A DNA stretch of 64,000 nt from Neopestalotiopsis rosae. Taxonomy: Eukaryota > Ascomycota > Sordariomycetes > Amphisphaeriales > Sporocadaceae. The DNA lies in the NCBI GenBank assembly GCA_023078685.1, contig JALGAS010000001.1, positions 4,154,001 through 4,218,000 of the forward strand, in the 5' to 3' direction. The notes below the pieces were generated by a model. The model was not told the DNA's origin. It was given only the letters and a program-made list of their open reading frames with translations, and did no database searches. Shown here one piece after another: positions 44,701-56,449 of this stretch; position 1 is the stretch's first letter; the number at the start of each line of letters is the position of its first letter. The position numbers were made by a program, and so were the translations under genes.

Positions 44701-46620
44701 ATGAGTGCCGCCACCATGGAACGCCTCCCGGGATTCAACGTTGCCAACGTGCTTGAGAAGCGTCAGCTTCTCATCGCCATCAACTGCATTGCCGCACTCT
44801 CTATATTCTTCTTTGGCTACGACCAGGGCATGATGGGCGGCGTGAACAACGCCAAAGACTACATTGACCTCATGGGCTTTGGCTACGTCGACCCGGTCAC
44901 CGAGGAGCCGATTATCACAAACAGTCTCTTGCAGGGAGGCATCGTCTCCGTCTATTACCTCGGAACCTTGTTCGGCTGCATGTTTGGGGGCTGGATCGGC
45001 GACAAGATTGGCAGGGTCAAGACCATTGCGGTGGGAGCTGCCTGGGCCATTGTGGGAGCATGTCTGCAATGTTCCGCCATGAACCATGACTGGATGATTT
45101 GCGGTGAGTACATAGGACTAGAGTTGTTGGGAACTATGCGCGACAAGAGGCAAAATATACTGATCTTACTCCACAGCTCGAGCTGTGAACGGTATCGGTA
45201 CTGGTGTCCTCAACGCCATTGTACCCGTCTGGGCGACGGAGACGGCAGAACATACCTCGCGCGGACAGTTCATCGCCATCGAGTTTACACTGAACATTTT
45301 TGGCGTCGTCGTGGCCTACTGGCTCGAGTTTGGCCTGTCGTACATTGACAATGGCAACTCGGCCATCCGGTGGCGGTTCCCCATCGCCTTTCAGATCATC
45401 CCTCTGCTGGTCCTCCTGGCGGCCGTGTGGTTCTTTCCCGAGTCCCCGCGCTGGCTCGTCAAGGTCGGGCGCGACGAGGAGGCTCGCTACATCCTGCGTC
45501 GCCTCCGGGGTTCTTCTGGTGACGATGCCAAGCGGGCCGAGCTGGAGTACCAGGACATTCGCAACATTGTGCAGCTGGAGTCCAAGGAGTCGTCCAAGAA
45601 CTCGTACTTTCACATGTTCTTCGGCATTGGGTCTGGAGAACTACATACTGGCCGGCGCGTCCAGCTGGTCATTTGGCTGCAGATAATCCAGGAATGGGTC
45701 GGTATTGCCGGCGTCACCATTTATGCCCCGACGATATTCCGCATTGCTGGCTTCGACACGGTCAAGAGCCAGTGGATCAGCGGGCTGAACAACATCTTTT
45801 ACATGTTTGCCACTCTCATCTGCGTCTTTACCTTGGATAAAATTGGTCGTCGGTGGACGCTGTACTGGGGAGCCGTGGGCCAGGGAATCGCCATGTTCCT
45901 TGCCGGCGCCTTTTCGCGCCTCGGCCAAGATGCCACGCGAGATGGAGACGTGGCCAAGGCAAATTCCTATGGTGCCGCTGCTGCATCATTTGTGTTTATA
46001 TTCACCTCCGTCTTTGGTGCTACATGGTTGACTGTACCGTGGCTTTACCCAGGTAGGTTTCTCATCAAGTTTTTGGGATTATTTCATAAGATTCATGACT
46101 AACACGGGCGCAATAGCCGAGATATTTCCTCTTCAAGTACGAGCCAAGGGCAACGCCTGGGGAGTCTTTGGCTGGTCGATTGGCAATGGATGGCTCACAC
46201 TATTATGCCCCGTCATGTTCAACGCCATCGGCGAGAATACACTGCACATTTTCGGCGCTTGCAATATCCTGGCCATCCCAGTTGTCTGGGCATTATACCC
46301 CGAGTCGAACCAGCGAACCCTCGAAGAGATGGATCTCTTGTTCGCCGCGCCCACTCCTTGGGTGTGGGACGCTGAAAAGACCTTGTAAGTTGTGCTAGCC
46401 GTGGTCAAGTCCTCGTGGATCATATCAGACTACTGGAATTCCTCTCTGGAACAAAATTACTAATTGTACCCCTTGCAGCGAACGCCTAAAAGTCGAGCAG
46501 CCTGGTTTAGTCCAAGCAGCCAAGAAGGGGGAACATGTAGTTGACCCTGAAGCCGGCGTCTTGTCACGACCAAAGGACGAAGAAGTGCATGAGGAGGGTC
46601 TAGACAAGGTATCTTCTTGA
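44701..46620 (+). CDS. MFS sugar porter (hexose-transporter family), 562 aa, four exons
   Basis: Exons 44701-45103, 45177-46052, 46117-46384 and 46479-46620 (563 codons). Twelve hydrophobic segments are visible. Sugar-porter signatures: GYDQGMMGG in TM1, GDKIGRVK in loop 2-3, FPESPRWL after TM6, the loop-8 motif DKIGRRW, and PESNQRTLEEMD near the end. The TM4 region has the joined CARAVNGIGTGV. It should import monosaccharides by proton symport at the plasma membrane. ATG 44701 is the first; a second in-frame ATG at 44716 sits in a perfect GCCGCCACCATGG context and may be the main start (557 aa). The C-terminal tail is charged and cytosolic. The exact sugar cannot be told. Confidence 0.92.
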
Positions 46621-47065
46621 ATAGACACGATATAATGACATGTAGATATGATGCTATGCCATGAGAAAGGCGAGAACCCTATAGACTATTTTCAAGCAAG
46701 AGTACGGTCGTAAGAATATCACAAAGACTGCATCATATACAGGAATAAAGATATACGTAAACTGGCACAACATGGATCAATTCCCGCTCAAGAAGTATGC
46801 TAAGGGTGAAGTGTATGAAAAGTGTTTGCGGGGTAAGAGACTCGGCGCCACTAAAATATTAATGATCTTCAGGTGTCCATGGCACCCGTAGCCGAGGTCC
46901 ACAAGTACCGACACTCTGTAAATACTAGGGAGCGCAGCACAGCCAAGTGGCATTCATTCAGCGGTGCTAGATTATTCAATGGAATGATCAAATAATTGTG
47001 CTAAGTTGATTATCACTTTGCATCTATTTGTCTGCTTGTGATTGCGATTTCGATTGTCAGCAGCC
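46621..47065. other. Intergenic region
   Basis: Promoter space of the thioesterase-like gene; no further feature seen. Confidence 0.6.
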
Positions 47066-48072
47066 ATGGCCTCATTCGCCGAGATCCTCAAGGTCACGGC
47101 AATCGACTCACATTCATATCGCGTCAACATAACAGATGAATGGTGCATCGGATCTGGTGAGTGACCTAATCAATCCAAGTATTTCGTTCAAAAGCCCTCG
47201 GCTGACAGTATGAAACAGTACCAAATGGCGGCGTGGTCACGTCGGTCCTGCAGTCGGTGGCGCATGAACACTTTCTCACAACGCTAAAGTCGCAAAACCA
47301 GCCAGACTGCATCTCCCTCCACGCAGACTTTGTCCAGCGGACGTCGGCCGGCCCAGCCGTCGTCCAGGTCGAAGACGTCAAGCTCGGCCGGCAGACGTCG
47401 ACGGTGCGGCTCACGTTTGTGCAGGAGGGGCGAAAGGAGGTGCTCGCGGTGCTCACGCACGCCAACATCGGCCTCGAGTCCGGTCTGACCCTGCCCACGG
47501 CCTGGCGGCTCGACCCGGCCCCTCCCCCCGCGGACCTGGAGGCGCTGGCCGCGCGCGGCACCGACGGCACCTGGGCCGAGTGGAAGTCGCCGCGCCCCGA
47601 GTTCCGCAAGGCGTCGCTCAACGCGCAAATGTACACGGTCCGGCGGAGCGGGCGCGTCGACCGCGGCGTCGTCGAGCAGTGGATCCGGCTCCGGAGCGGC
47701 GAGCCCTGGACCAACACGCACCTCGGCTTCCTCGGCGACATGTTCCCGCTCATGGTGGAGTCGTACGACGAGGACGAGGGGGCCATGGAGGGCGCGGGCG
47801 TCTCGTCGCAGAGGCAGCTGTACCGGCACTGGTACCCGACGCTGGCGCTCAACCTCGACGTCAAGAAGCTGCTGCCGTCGGGGGGTTGCCCGTGGATGTT
47901 TGTGCGGGTTCAGTCCAAGATGATTGCCAACGGGCGTAAGGACTTGGAGGTCATCATCATGGACGACAAGCACGAGATTGTGGCGCTCAGCCACCATGTG
48001 GCTATGATTCTCGATTCTTCACGGAACTTGGCAAAGAGGGGAGAAGGGGCGTCTAATGGTAGTAAGTTGTAG
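47066..48072 (+). CDS. Thioesterase-like (double hotdog, acyl-CoA thioesterase superfamily) protein, 314 aa, two exons
   Basis: Exons 47066-47156 and 47219-48072 (315 codons); the join gives WCIGSVPNGGVVTSVL. The N-terminal hotdog has NGGVVTSVLQSVAHEHF and HADFVQRTSAGPAVVQVEDV, as in TesB/4HBT_3 proteins. The C-terminal hotdog ends with LALNLDVKKLLPSGGCPW then FVRVQSKMIANGRKDLEVII. Such proteins hydrolyse acyl-CoA or release acyl groups, and paralogs are common beside fungal specialised-metabolism genes. No C-terminal peroxisomal SKL (it ends GSKL then stop, so -SKL is in fact present as the last three residues and could be a PTS1 signal). Strong GC bias. Substrate unknown. Confidence 0.85.
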
Positions 48073-48739
48073 ACTTTGTAGTAGATATAATTTAGAACCA
48101 CGGTTTTAGAGTTTCGATGGAGTTTTCCGTGGCTGTATGCTTATACGCGCTGTTTGCGAACAATTTTTTAAAAACCATATATTTGTCCTTACTAGCATTC
48201 CAAGATAAGGAAGCAGAGAAGAAATGATATTTGGAAAGGGCAAAGGTTGTAAATCTCTTGGCATTCTATACTGTTGCTAAAATCAACAATGGAGTATAGC
48301 AATCTTGGCAACAAGCCAAAAGGTTGACATTCTCCACAAGGCGTTGATCCGCCACCAAAATCCAAGCCCGATGCTCTTATCAAGAGATTCATCTAAGCTT
48401 GATTGCAAAAAGAATTTCAGGGTCCCTGTCAGAAACCTGCGGAGATGCAAACTGATAAGTGGAAGTACTTAACTCCTCGGAGTCTAGCATTACACCATCC
48501 GCCCACTGTTTTGACGGCCTGTAGTTCCCACTTGGACCTGGATATAGTGGGCTCATCGGTCCGAACGCTTACGACCGCTCGGAGGACGGCGAATTCTGGG
48601 TGCTGATTCTTACTTTCCTGTGTACACCAAGGATGATCCTTTATCCAGACTATATAAAATCGTTCTGGGGGAACTCCTCTTGCATCCTTGGGCGAGACCT
48701 CGCAAGATCTTGGAACGGCGGGAAAGATAAAACACAATC
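48073..48739. other. Intergenic region upstream of Git1-like transporter
   Basis: Holds the 3' flank of the thioesterase-like gene and a promoter with a good TATA box at 48651. No gene seen. Confidence 0.55.
48651..48659 (+). promoter_or_regulatory. TATA box of Git1-like transporter
   Basis: TATATAAAA, 81 bp from its 3' end to the ATG at 48740; near-consensus and well placed. Confidence 0.65.
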
Positions 48740-50336
48740 ATGTCCAACGTGCAAGAGACGCCTTTGTCTGGGGCCCAGCAGCCACAGCTGGATGAGAAAC
48801 ACACTGGCGATGCCGCTGTTACAAGTGGTGTTGCCACGCCGGAAATGTCAGACGGCTCTTCGGCGAGGAAGACTGGCAGCGTCATCACCATTGTCAGCAG
48901 TGCCCTGGCCAACTTCTCCGATGGCTACCAACAAAACCTCGCTTCATCGACAAACGTCATCTTCAATCACATTATTGGCACTCAGATCTACACATCGGCT
49001 GTGCAGACGCGAATCTCAAACTCGCTGCTCGTAGGCTCTGTTATTGGTATAGTCCTGTTTGGATATCTGGCCGACAAGTTCAGCCGCAAGGGAGGCAGTA
49101 CGTATTACTCACACATGTTTGACGTTATCAGCGAAGTAAGGCAGCTGACTGACTGACTGAATAAAGTGCTCGTCACCTCTGGACTCGTAGTCGTTGGCAG
49201 CTTGATGTCGACACTGGCGTTCCAGGTCAACGGCACCGACGCCATGCTCTGGTACATGACCATTGCGCGCGGCGCCGCGGGCGTGGGTGTGGGAGGCGAG
49301 TATCCGACCTCGGCCGCCGCGGCGCTCGAGGGCTCGCAGGAGCACTTTGACGCCCGGCGCGGGCCCATCCAGGTTCTGATCTCGACCCTGCAGGCCACTT
49401 CGGGCTCGGCCGTCTGCACCTTTGTCTACCTCATGGCCCTGATCGGCAGCGGCGACGACCTGAAGGTGGCGTTTCACGCCATTTACGCCCTCGCCATCTT
49501 CCTGCCCATGTTCGTGGTGCTCTTCCGATGGCGTATGCAGGATGGTAAACTGTTTACCCGCAGTAATTTCAAGAAGAGGTCTATCCCGTGGATGCTGTTG
49601 CTGAGACAATACTATTGGCGCATCCTCGGAACATCGGCAGCGTTTTTCCTCTATGATTTTGTCAACTTGTAAGAAGAAAGCACCACTCAAAATTCTTGTG
49701 AATCTGCACTTGGAACCACAGTCACTGATTTGCTCTCATAGTCCAAACTCAATCATGTCGTCCGTCATCATCAACTCCCTCGTCCCGGGCAAGAATGTCC
49801 GTCACGTCGCCCTGTGGCAGCTGTATCTCGCCCTGATGCCCATCCCGGGCGTCCTCGTGGGCGCGTGGCTAGTCAACAAGATCGGGCGCCGCTGGACCGG
49901 CATCGTCGGCCTGATGGGCGGCTACGTAATCATCGGCTTCATCATCGGCGGCTGCTACGACCGGCTGACCCGGGAGGACGCGCTCCCGGCGTTTGTGGTG
50001 CTGTACGGCCTGCTGCAGGCCTTTGGCCACCTCGGCCCGGGAGCCACCATCGGCCTCATCTCGTGCGAGTCGTTCCCGACGGCGGCGCGCGGCATGGGCT
50101 ACGGCATCGCCGCCGGGTTCGGCAAGGCGGGCGCGGCGGTCGGCACCCAGGTCTTCACCCCGATACGCGCGGCGGCCGGTCCGGCCTCGACGTTCTACGT
50201 GGCTGGGGGCGTCGGCATCGTCACCTCGGCCATTTACTACTTCCTGCCCGAGGGCAACAAGACTGATCTGGAACGTGCCGACGAAGAGTTTGAGCAGTTA
50301 TTGGAAACTCATGGGAAAGAGGCCTCCAGGATGTAG
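48740..50336 (+). CDS. MFS transporter of the phosphate/glycerophosphodiester (Git1-like) type, 484 aa, three exons
   Basis: Exons 48740-49097, 49167-49668 and 49742-50336 (485 codons). After a polar ~48-residue N-terminus there are about 12 membrane segments. Diagnostic motifs: ANFSDGYQQN in TM1, FGYLADKFSRKGG in loop 2-3, GVGGEYPTSAAAALEGS in TM4, DFVNFPNSI at the exon 2/3 join and VNKIGRRW in loop 8-9. These match the PHS/Git1 branch that imports phosphate, glycerophosphoinositol or glycerophosphocholine. The intron-1 acceptor is preceded by a GACTGACTGACTGA repeat. Codon third positions are very GC-rich. Family is clear; substrate is not. Confidence 0.9.
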
Positions 50337-50799
50337 TGTGTATCGAACCGCAGCTAATCGAAAAGCGCTTTTCTATGGAAGCAAGTACTTTCTTTTTGAT
50401 CAAAACTAGGTTACTTTTCAAACATGCTGCACATCTGCAGTGACGTACATTGACGATATGAAGTTCAAACATGAGCCACCACGCTTGACGTTTTTGTTTT
50501 GATGATGGTGAGATTATTGGCTCATCAATAATTTACTAGTCGTTGATGTTATACAGAGTACTAGGCAGACGTTTTTCTCATACCCACTCTTTGCTTACAT
50601 GCGAATGCGAGAAGTAGTATATGCGTGGGCTCGGTGGCGCAGCAGCTTATCCGAATGCGATTGATCATAATATCTCATAGAATCCTATAATTCAACTTGC
50701 CAAGCCAGATATAAAAACGAAAGGTATTCATCACCTCAATTGATCAAGACAATCAAGCAAAAGACGCACAGTTCGAAGCAAAAGAAGTGATCTATTACA
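50337..50799. other. Intergenic region upstream of secreted hydrolase
   Basis: Contains a TATA box close to the hydrolase start; otherwise nothing seen. Confidence 0.55.
50710..50717 (+). promoter_or_regulatory. TATA box of secreted hydrolase gene
   Basis: TATAAAAA about 83 bp before the ATG at 50800, followed by an A/C-rich leader typical of highly expressed fungal genes. Confidence 0.6.
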
Positions 50800-52258
50800 A
50801 TGAAGTGCGCCAACGCTCTGCTCATCTTGAGCACTCAATTGGGCCTCTGCTCGATAGCAGGTGTAAGCAGAACTCATTGGGATGACGTAAAAGTACCTAA
50901 TCCTCTCTAGGCCGCCTACAATGGCACACAGAATAGTACCAACCTCATATATCCCCTCAGCTCAGACGACGAGTTCTCCTTTATCCTGACTGAAGCCCTC
51001 GCCCTGGCCAACGGCGGAGGCGCATCCACGAGCGAAGTCCTCCGGGCTGCCAGCCAAATCGTGCCTGGTGACGAGGACAGCTGGTATCAGGAGTTCTACT
51101 GGCTCGCAGAGCAGATCCACGGCCTGGCCTTGCAAGCCAGGACGCCCACATCGAAGCGCGAGGCCCTCTTTCGCGCGTCTTCCTACTACCGCCTCGCGAG
51201 CTTTTATCTCACCGGCAACGTGAGCGACCCTCGGCTCTACTCGGTATGGGACACCGTGCTCGACACCTTTCATGAGGCTATATCATACCTTCCCATTCCC
51301 GGAGAGAACATCACCATGCAGGGTCCCGGTTACGAGATTCCTGGGTACGTTTTCAAAGCTCAACCAGGCAACAGTTCCAAGCTCCCAACCGTCATTATTG
51401 GTGACGGCTACGACGCTCCTCAGGAAGACATTTGGCATGGCCTGGGCAAGGAAGTCGTCGACCGCGGCTGGAACTTGATCACCTACGAAGGTCCAGGCCA
51501 GCCGACCGTGCGACGACAGCAGGGACTCGGGTTCGTCCCGGATTGGTGGAATGTCGTGTCGCCTGTCGTGGACTACCTGGCCACCCGGGACGACGTCGAC
51601 ATGGACAACATCGCGCTCGTCGGAATCTCCTTTGGTGGCCAGCTCGCCCCGCTGGCGGCCACACACGAGCACCGGATCAAGGCTGTGCTTTCTATTGACG
51701 GGCTCTATGATATGCAAAAGGCCATTTTGGACCAGTTTGGGCAGCTTGCCACAATATTTGCGACTGGTAATGCCACCGCCTTTGACCAGGCAGTCGAATG
51801 TGAGTAGCCGAGCCAGGTGTTACACCCTATACGATATGCATTCGCATACAAAGCAGCATGCCGTTTGATTCGAAATACTGACCATTCTTTCGTACCCAGT
51901 TGAACTCAGTCAGCCAGACGCACCCACAATTTTCAAATGGATCACTGGTCAGGGGCTCTGGACCTCCAACACGACTTCGTACTATGACTGGATAGACCAG
52001 CTGGGTGCCTACGCCCTCACGCAAGACAAGGTAAACAACATTACAGCGTATCCTTGGGTCGGCCGCGGCGAGGATGACGATCTGGTCGGAGGACAGGAAC
52101 CAGTACTGGCCGGTTTCTACAACGCAAGTCCCAACCATGATGCTGCATACCACAGTTTTGCGACAGATCTCGGGGCCGGTCTACATTGCCAACTGGGTGC
52201 TGAGCAGCACCTGTCACAGTTTGCGTTTGACTGGCTTGATGAGATCTTTTCGAACTAA
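50800..52258 (+). CDS. Secreted alpha/beta hydrolase (FrsA/dienelactone-like family), 436 aa, three exons
   Basis: Exons 50800-50862, 50911-51799 and 51900-52258 (437 codons). The N-terminus (MKCANALLILSTQLGLCSIA) is a typical signal peptide; exon 1 encodes little else. N-glycosylation sequons (NGT, NST, NVS, NIT, NSS) support secretion. An N-terminal helical cap precedes the hydrolase fold with TYEGPGQ and the nucleophile elbow GISFGG (about Ser261). The C-terminal part has GFYNASPNHDAAYHSFA and GAGLHCQLGAEQHLSQ, where the catalytic His probably lies. This architecture matches fungal hydrolases annotated near 2,6-dihydropseudooxynicotine hydrolase and PKS-associated hydrolases. It may cleave C-C or ester bonds in small aromatic compounds; the substrate is unknown. 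Confidence 0.87.
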
Positions 52259-54323
52259 GCAGAGGGATCAGCAATGGCCTTCTGCTATGGAGGAGATCCG
52301 GTGAAATTCGTTCGATCCACGAGTCTGAATGAGTCATATAGATGGAGATAACTGTAACGCCGAAAAATGTCAGCAATGTCACTTTCTCTCAAGTTCCAGT
52401 AGTCGAATCAAATAAGAAACCAAACAGTCACACTCCTTGCCGGTGACCGGAAATGATGGCTCGCAGCGGCCGTGAATTACTCTTGATTCCCTTTTAGTAG
52501 TCAATTGATGCCTTGTGATCAATGACCTTTTGTATGTCCATCGATCCAGTGCGTGCGCTCGCGTGCGCTGGCGAAGCGAGCATAGTCGTCGCACTAAATT
52601 CTGACATACTGCGTGGCCGGTCGTGGTCATTGTAAACAACAAGCGCGACCTAGATCGGAGACGGGCCACTTTTTGAGTGCACACTGCCTATAGCCAAGAT
52701 GACACGGCCGCTGTCAACGGACCCTTTTGGCCGCGGAACGGAGTATAGAAGGTGCTGACATGATTTGTAAGCTATAATGCCGAGAAGCGGAATAAATCAG
52801 ATCATGTCAAACGTGGTAGCCAGGGGTTGCGCATCGGAGTGATTCTTTCTCTGAATGGTGTCAGTAGAGTATACATACTCAACCTGGATAACACGGCATC
52901 CAGATATAACAAGGAAACTCAGGCCTGGCGTTGAATGATATTGGTGTAGATTCTCCAAGCATTGACAATCAATTGCTCAATCCATATAAGCACCCAGCGC
53001 AACCAGTGAGCTAGCTAGTAGCAATAGCCAACTCAACTCCACAGTAAGAATGGAAGCTCCGTCGAAGGCGGTGAACAAATACGACTGGTCATATGAAACG
53101 TTGAGCTCGAGCACTGCAATTGATTAGTAGTTGATAGTAGCTAGGTTAGGTAGCAGGTAGGTATGTTGTAGTAGGTATGACTCTGCATAGCTCGGAAGCG
53201 CGAGAAAGCGGCTCCAACTATCCCTTTTTATGAATACTTGGAGAGAGATGCTAGAGACAGCTAACCTTAGAGATGCTACCGGCCGCTTGGAATCCGCCAT
53301 CCTTGGCTATTGTTGCATTGAATAATGCACTATGCCGTAACAGTGCATCCCGACAAGACCTCCCGAGCTGGTTTGGACCGGGCTTGGCTTTTCGGCTGCG
53401 GCTACTGTACGGGAATATGATCGTGTCTTGGGCGCCCTTTGGGAGCCAAGGGAGCCTCGTGGTGCCCAGCCATTGCCTAGAGTTGCGCTCCCGTCCATTG
53501 GCGTTTTGTAGGGCAACAGGCAGCCAGGGACCTTGAGACTACTACACTACGCCCTCTAGCTCTAGCTTGGGGGAGGAAAGAGAGCGACATGGAGTCTGGG
53601 GGGATCTGGGGGCACCAATAAGAGCATTGAATAGATAGAGAAGATATGTAGTATCAATGAATCTGTGTATCTGTCTCCAATGTTTTTGCCCCGCTCCTAG
53701 ATAGATCTAAACAAGGTTGCCCAGGTGGTTGCACGCACACGACGGTTTTCGGACTTGAGCACTTCTTAACACCGGGTTAATGTTCGGCTTGTATTGCCTG
53801 ACGACGGGAAGTGGAAGGAGAATTTGGGAAGGAACGCTGGAAGATGTGCCGCCAGCCAGTCCAGTACCAGCCCGTTTGGCTCGTTTGGCCCACTGCCAGC
53901 GCCCAGCAAGGGAAAAAAGTGGGTTCAGAACCTGCAGCACCTGCACAACCTGCAGCAGTTTGAATCAGTCAAGTCACCCTGTCTCGCCTCTTTCGCTTGT
54001 ACCTTTCCGAGGGGGGGGGGGGGAACGGAGACGGAAACCTGGGATTCAATTGGGGACCTGGGACGGACCTGGGACCTGGCGACCTGGGGGAAAAACTGAC
54101 TGGGGACCTCGACGGACCTGCATGCATATCTGTTCGTCAATAACCATTTTTGTTTCTTTCCCTTCCCGTTTTTGTTGCATCGCATCGCATTTGTCAGGAA
54201 CGCAGAAACATGCCGTCGTGGTCATCGTCGATGCGCCATTGAACCAAACACAAAAGCTTGTACCTTTTTTCTCCATCTCCTCCCACATCCCTGCCGTGCA
54301 TACGGTTATAATATATAACAAAG
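52259..54323. other. Gene-free interval upstream of DHA1 transporter
   Basis: About 2 kb with TAGG-rich words near 53140-53180, a 13-base G run and an ACCTGGG-rich segment close to the transporter. No gene supported. Confidence 0.5.
54011..54110 (+). repeat. G13 tract followed by GACCTGG repeats
   Basis: Thirteen consecutive G at 54011-54023, then several GGG/GGGG runs within GACCTGGG-like units to 54110, on the coding strand 214-313 bp before the DHA1 ATG. Compatible with a G-quadruplex in the promoter or 5' leader. Confidence 0.75.
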
Positions 54324-56307
54324 ATGAGCGAAAAGGTAGACGACGAACAAGGTGCCTCGCGCCCGTCGACGGCATCTTCCAAGGCGCGCGAGCATCAGCC
54401 GCGCCTTTCGCATGAAAGTGACAGCATCGCCGGTCTGCCGGATTCCAGCCACGAGGATGTCGAGAAACAAATCCCCGGTCATGAATTTGACATGGACTTG
54501 CAGAGCTTGCACAGCGTATGTTTGTTGGCTACCTCGTCTTATGGTTTTTGCCCTGTTGAATTGACACCTCTAACCTTGTACAGGCTGTTCGGGTAGAGAC
54601 TCGCGCAAGCGTTCGGAGCAAGGCCTCGCGCGTCTTGAGCATTGTCAGCCGTCGCAGCAAGACTGACCGGAAAGGTCTGCGCTATGAATTGCTGCCCGTC
54701 ACGGACCTCAATGAAGGAATTGTAGGATGGGAAGGCCAGGACGATCCAGAGATGCCCCTCAACTTTCCCATGTGGAAGAAATGGCTGTTGGTCGGTCTGC
54801 TGGCTGCCATCACGCTCTTGACGCCGTTTGCCTCGTCTATTCTCTCTCCTGGCATTTCCAAACTCATGGTCGAATTCAACAATGACGAGTCCATTGTGGG
54901 ATCCATGACCGTCAGTATCTATCTGTTGGGATATGTGGTCGGTCCGCTCTTCTTGGCGCCTCTTTCTGAAATCTACGGACGAAAGCCAGTCTTGGGCGCT
55001 GCCAATATATTCTTCTGCATATGGCAGATAGGATGTGCTCTTGCCCCAAATATCGCCACGCTTATTGTATTCCGATTCTTCACCGGACTTGGTGGTGCCG
55101 GATGTCTGGTGGGTTTCTTCCATATATGATTCTTGTATACATTTCCGTGTGACGAAGCGCTAACTATTCTCAAGACTCTAGGTGGCGGCGTCATTGGTGA
55201 TATGTTTCAACCGGATCGACGAGGCTTTGCCATGGGCATATGGACATTGGGACCTCTGTTTGGTAGGTTGGACATTCCTCGAGGTAAATAAGAGTTGAGA
55301 CTGACCAAATACAGGACCTACTATTGGCCCGTTGGTGGGTGGTTTTGTCGCTGATTCCATTGGCTGGCGATGGGATTTCTGGATCGTCCTCATTATTGCG
55401 GTCATCATCACCGTGCTGATCGAGGTCCTCAACAAGGAAACAAGTCGTAAGTGCTGCAATCACAAGGCATTGACGACCTCTACCAATAAACGAGAGCGAG
55501 AAATTAACATATCTTTGCGTGCCAGATAAAAAGCTGATTGAGAAAAAGACGGCGCGTCTCCGGAAAGAACTGGGCCGCGATGATCTCAGAAGCTGTTACG
55601 GCAATAATCAACATCAGAGCGCATCGCGAACCATGATTGACGGACTCAAACGTCCGGTGAAGTTGCTATTCTTATCGCCACTGGTCTTCTTCGTCTCCCT
55701 GTACATTGCGTTCGTCTATGGTGTGCTCTATCTGCTGTTCACAACTATACCGACAGTATTCGAGGAGACATATGGCTTCGAGGTGAAGCTGACAGGTCTT
55801 GTATACATTGCCATGGGCGTTGGTAATTTGTTTGCATGGGCCTACATTACGCTGTTTTCGGACAAGTCCGTTGTCAAGATGGCTCAAGCCAATGGAGGTG
55901 TCTTTGAGCCTGAGATGAGGTTGAAGATAAGCATATCGTTCAGCTTATTCTTGCCGATAACCCTATTCTGGTACGGGTGGTGCGCCTACTACAAGGTTCA
56001 TTGGGCTGCAACCACTCTCTCACTAATTCCGTACGGCATTGGTGCGGTAGGAATCTTTTTGCCGCTCACGACCTACATTGTTGACAGTTACCCAATGTAC
56101 GCTGCCTCTGCCATTGCTGCGAGCACTGTGCTCCGCAGTCTTGTCGGCGCGCTGCTGCCACTGGCAGGACCACCAATGTATGAGGCGTTGGGTCTTGGAT
56201 GGGGCAACTCTTTACTGGGATTCATCTGCATGGCCATGATCCCGACACCTATACTCTTTTACAAGTTTGGACTACGGCTTCGGAAAGCACAAAAGTTCAC
56301 CTTGTAA
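54324..56307 (+). CDS. MFS drug:H+ antiporter (DHA1 type), 572 aa, five exons
   Basis: Exons 54324-54515, 54584-55108, 55175-55262, 55315-55446 and 55526-56307 (573 codons). The ~150-residue N-terminus is Ser/Arg-rich and cytosolic. Typical motifs: DDPEMPLNFPMWKKW before TM1, LAPLSEIYGRKP in loop 2-3 and FFTGLGGAGCLTLGGGVIGD (TM4/5), rebuilt across intron 2. GPTIGPLVGGFVADSIGWRW is the antiporter motif C region of TM5, rebuilt across intron 3. Twelve TM segments in total. Members export antifungals, mycotoxins or polyamines by proton antiport at the plasma membrane. It converges on a multi-TM gene 142 bp away. Family firm, substrate unknown. Confidence 0.92.
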
Positions 56308-56449
56308 GACCAGACACGACCATGACTTTGGAGAAAAAAAATATAGAAAGCAAATGCAAATTCGTTGATCCTCAAGTGGACGCCGTATCTATGGAGATGA
56401 ACCGATACACCATGCAACCGTTAGTAATGCAAACCCTTGTCCAGTCTAG

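Noticed and set aside
47284..47997. 237-codon minus-strand frame
   Set aside because: Antisense to the thioesterase-like gene with Arg/Leu/Val bias.
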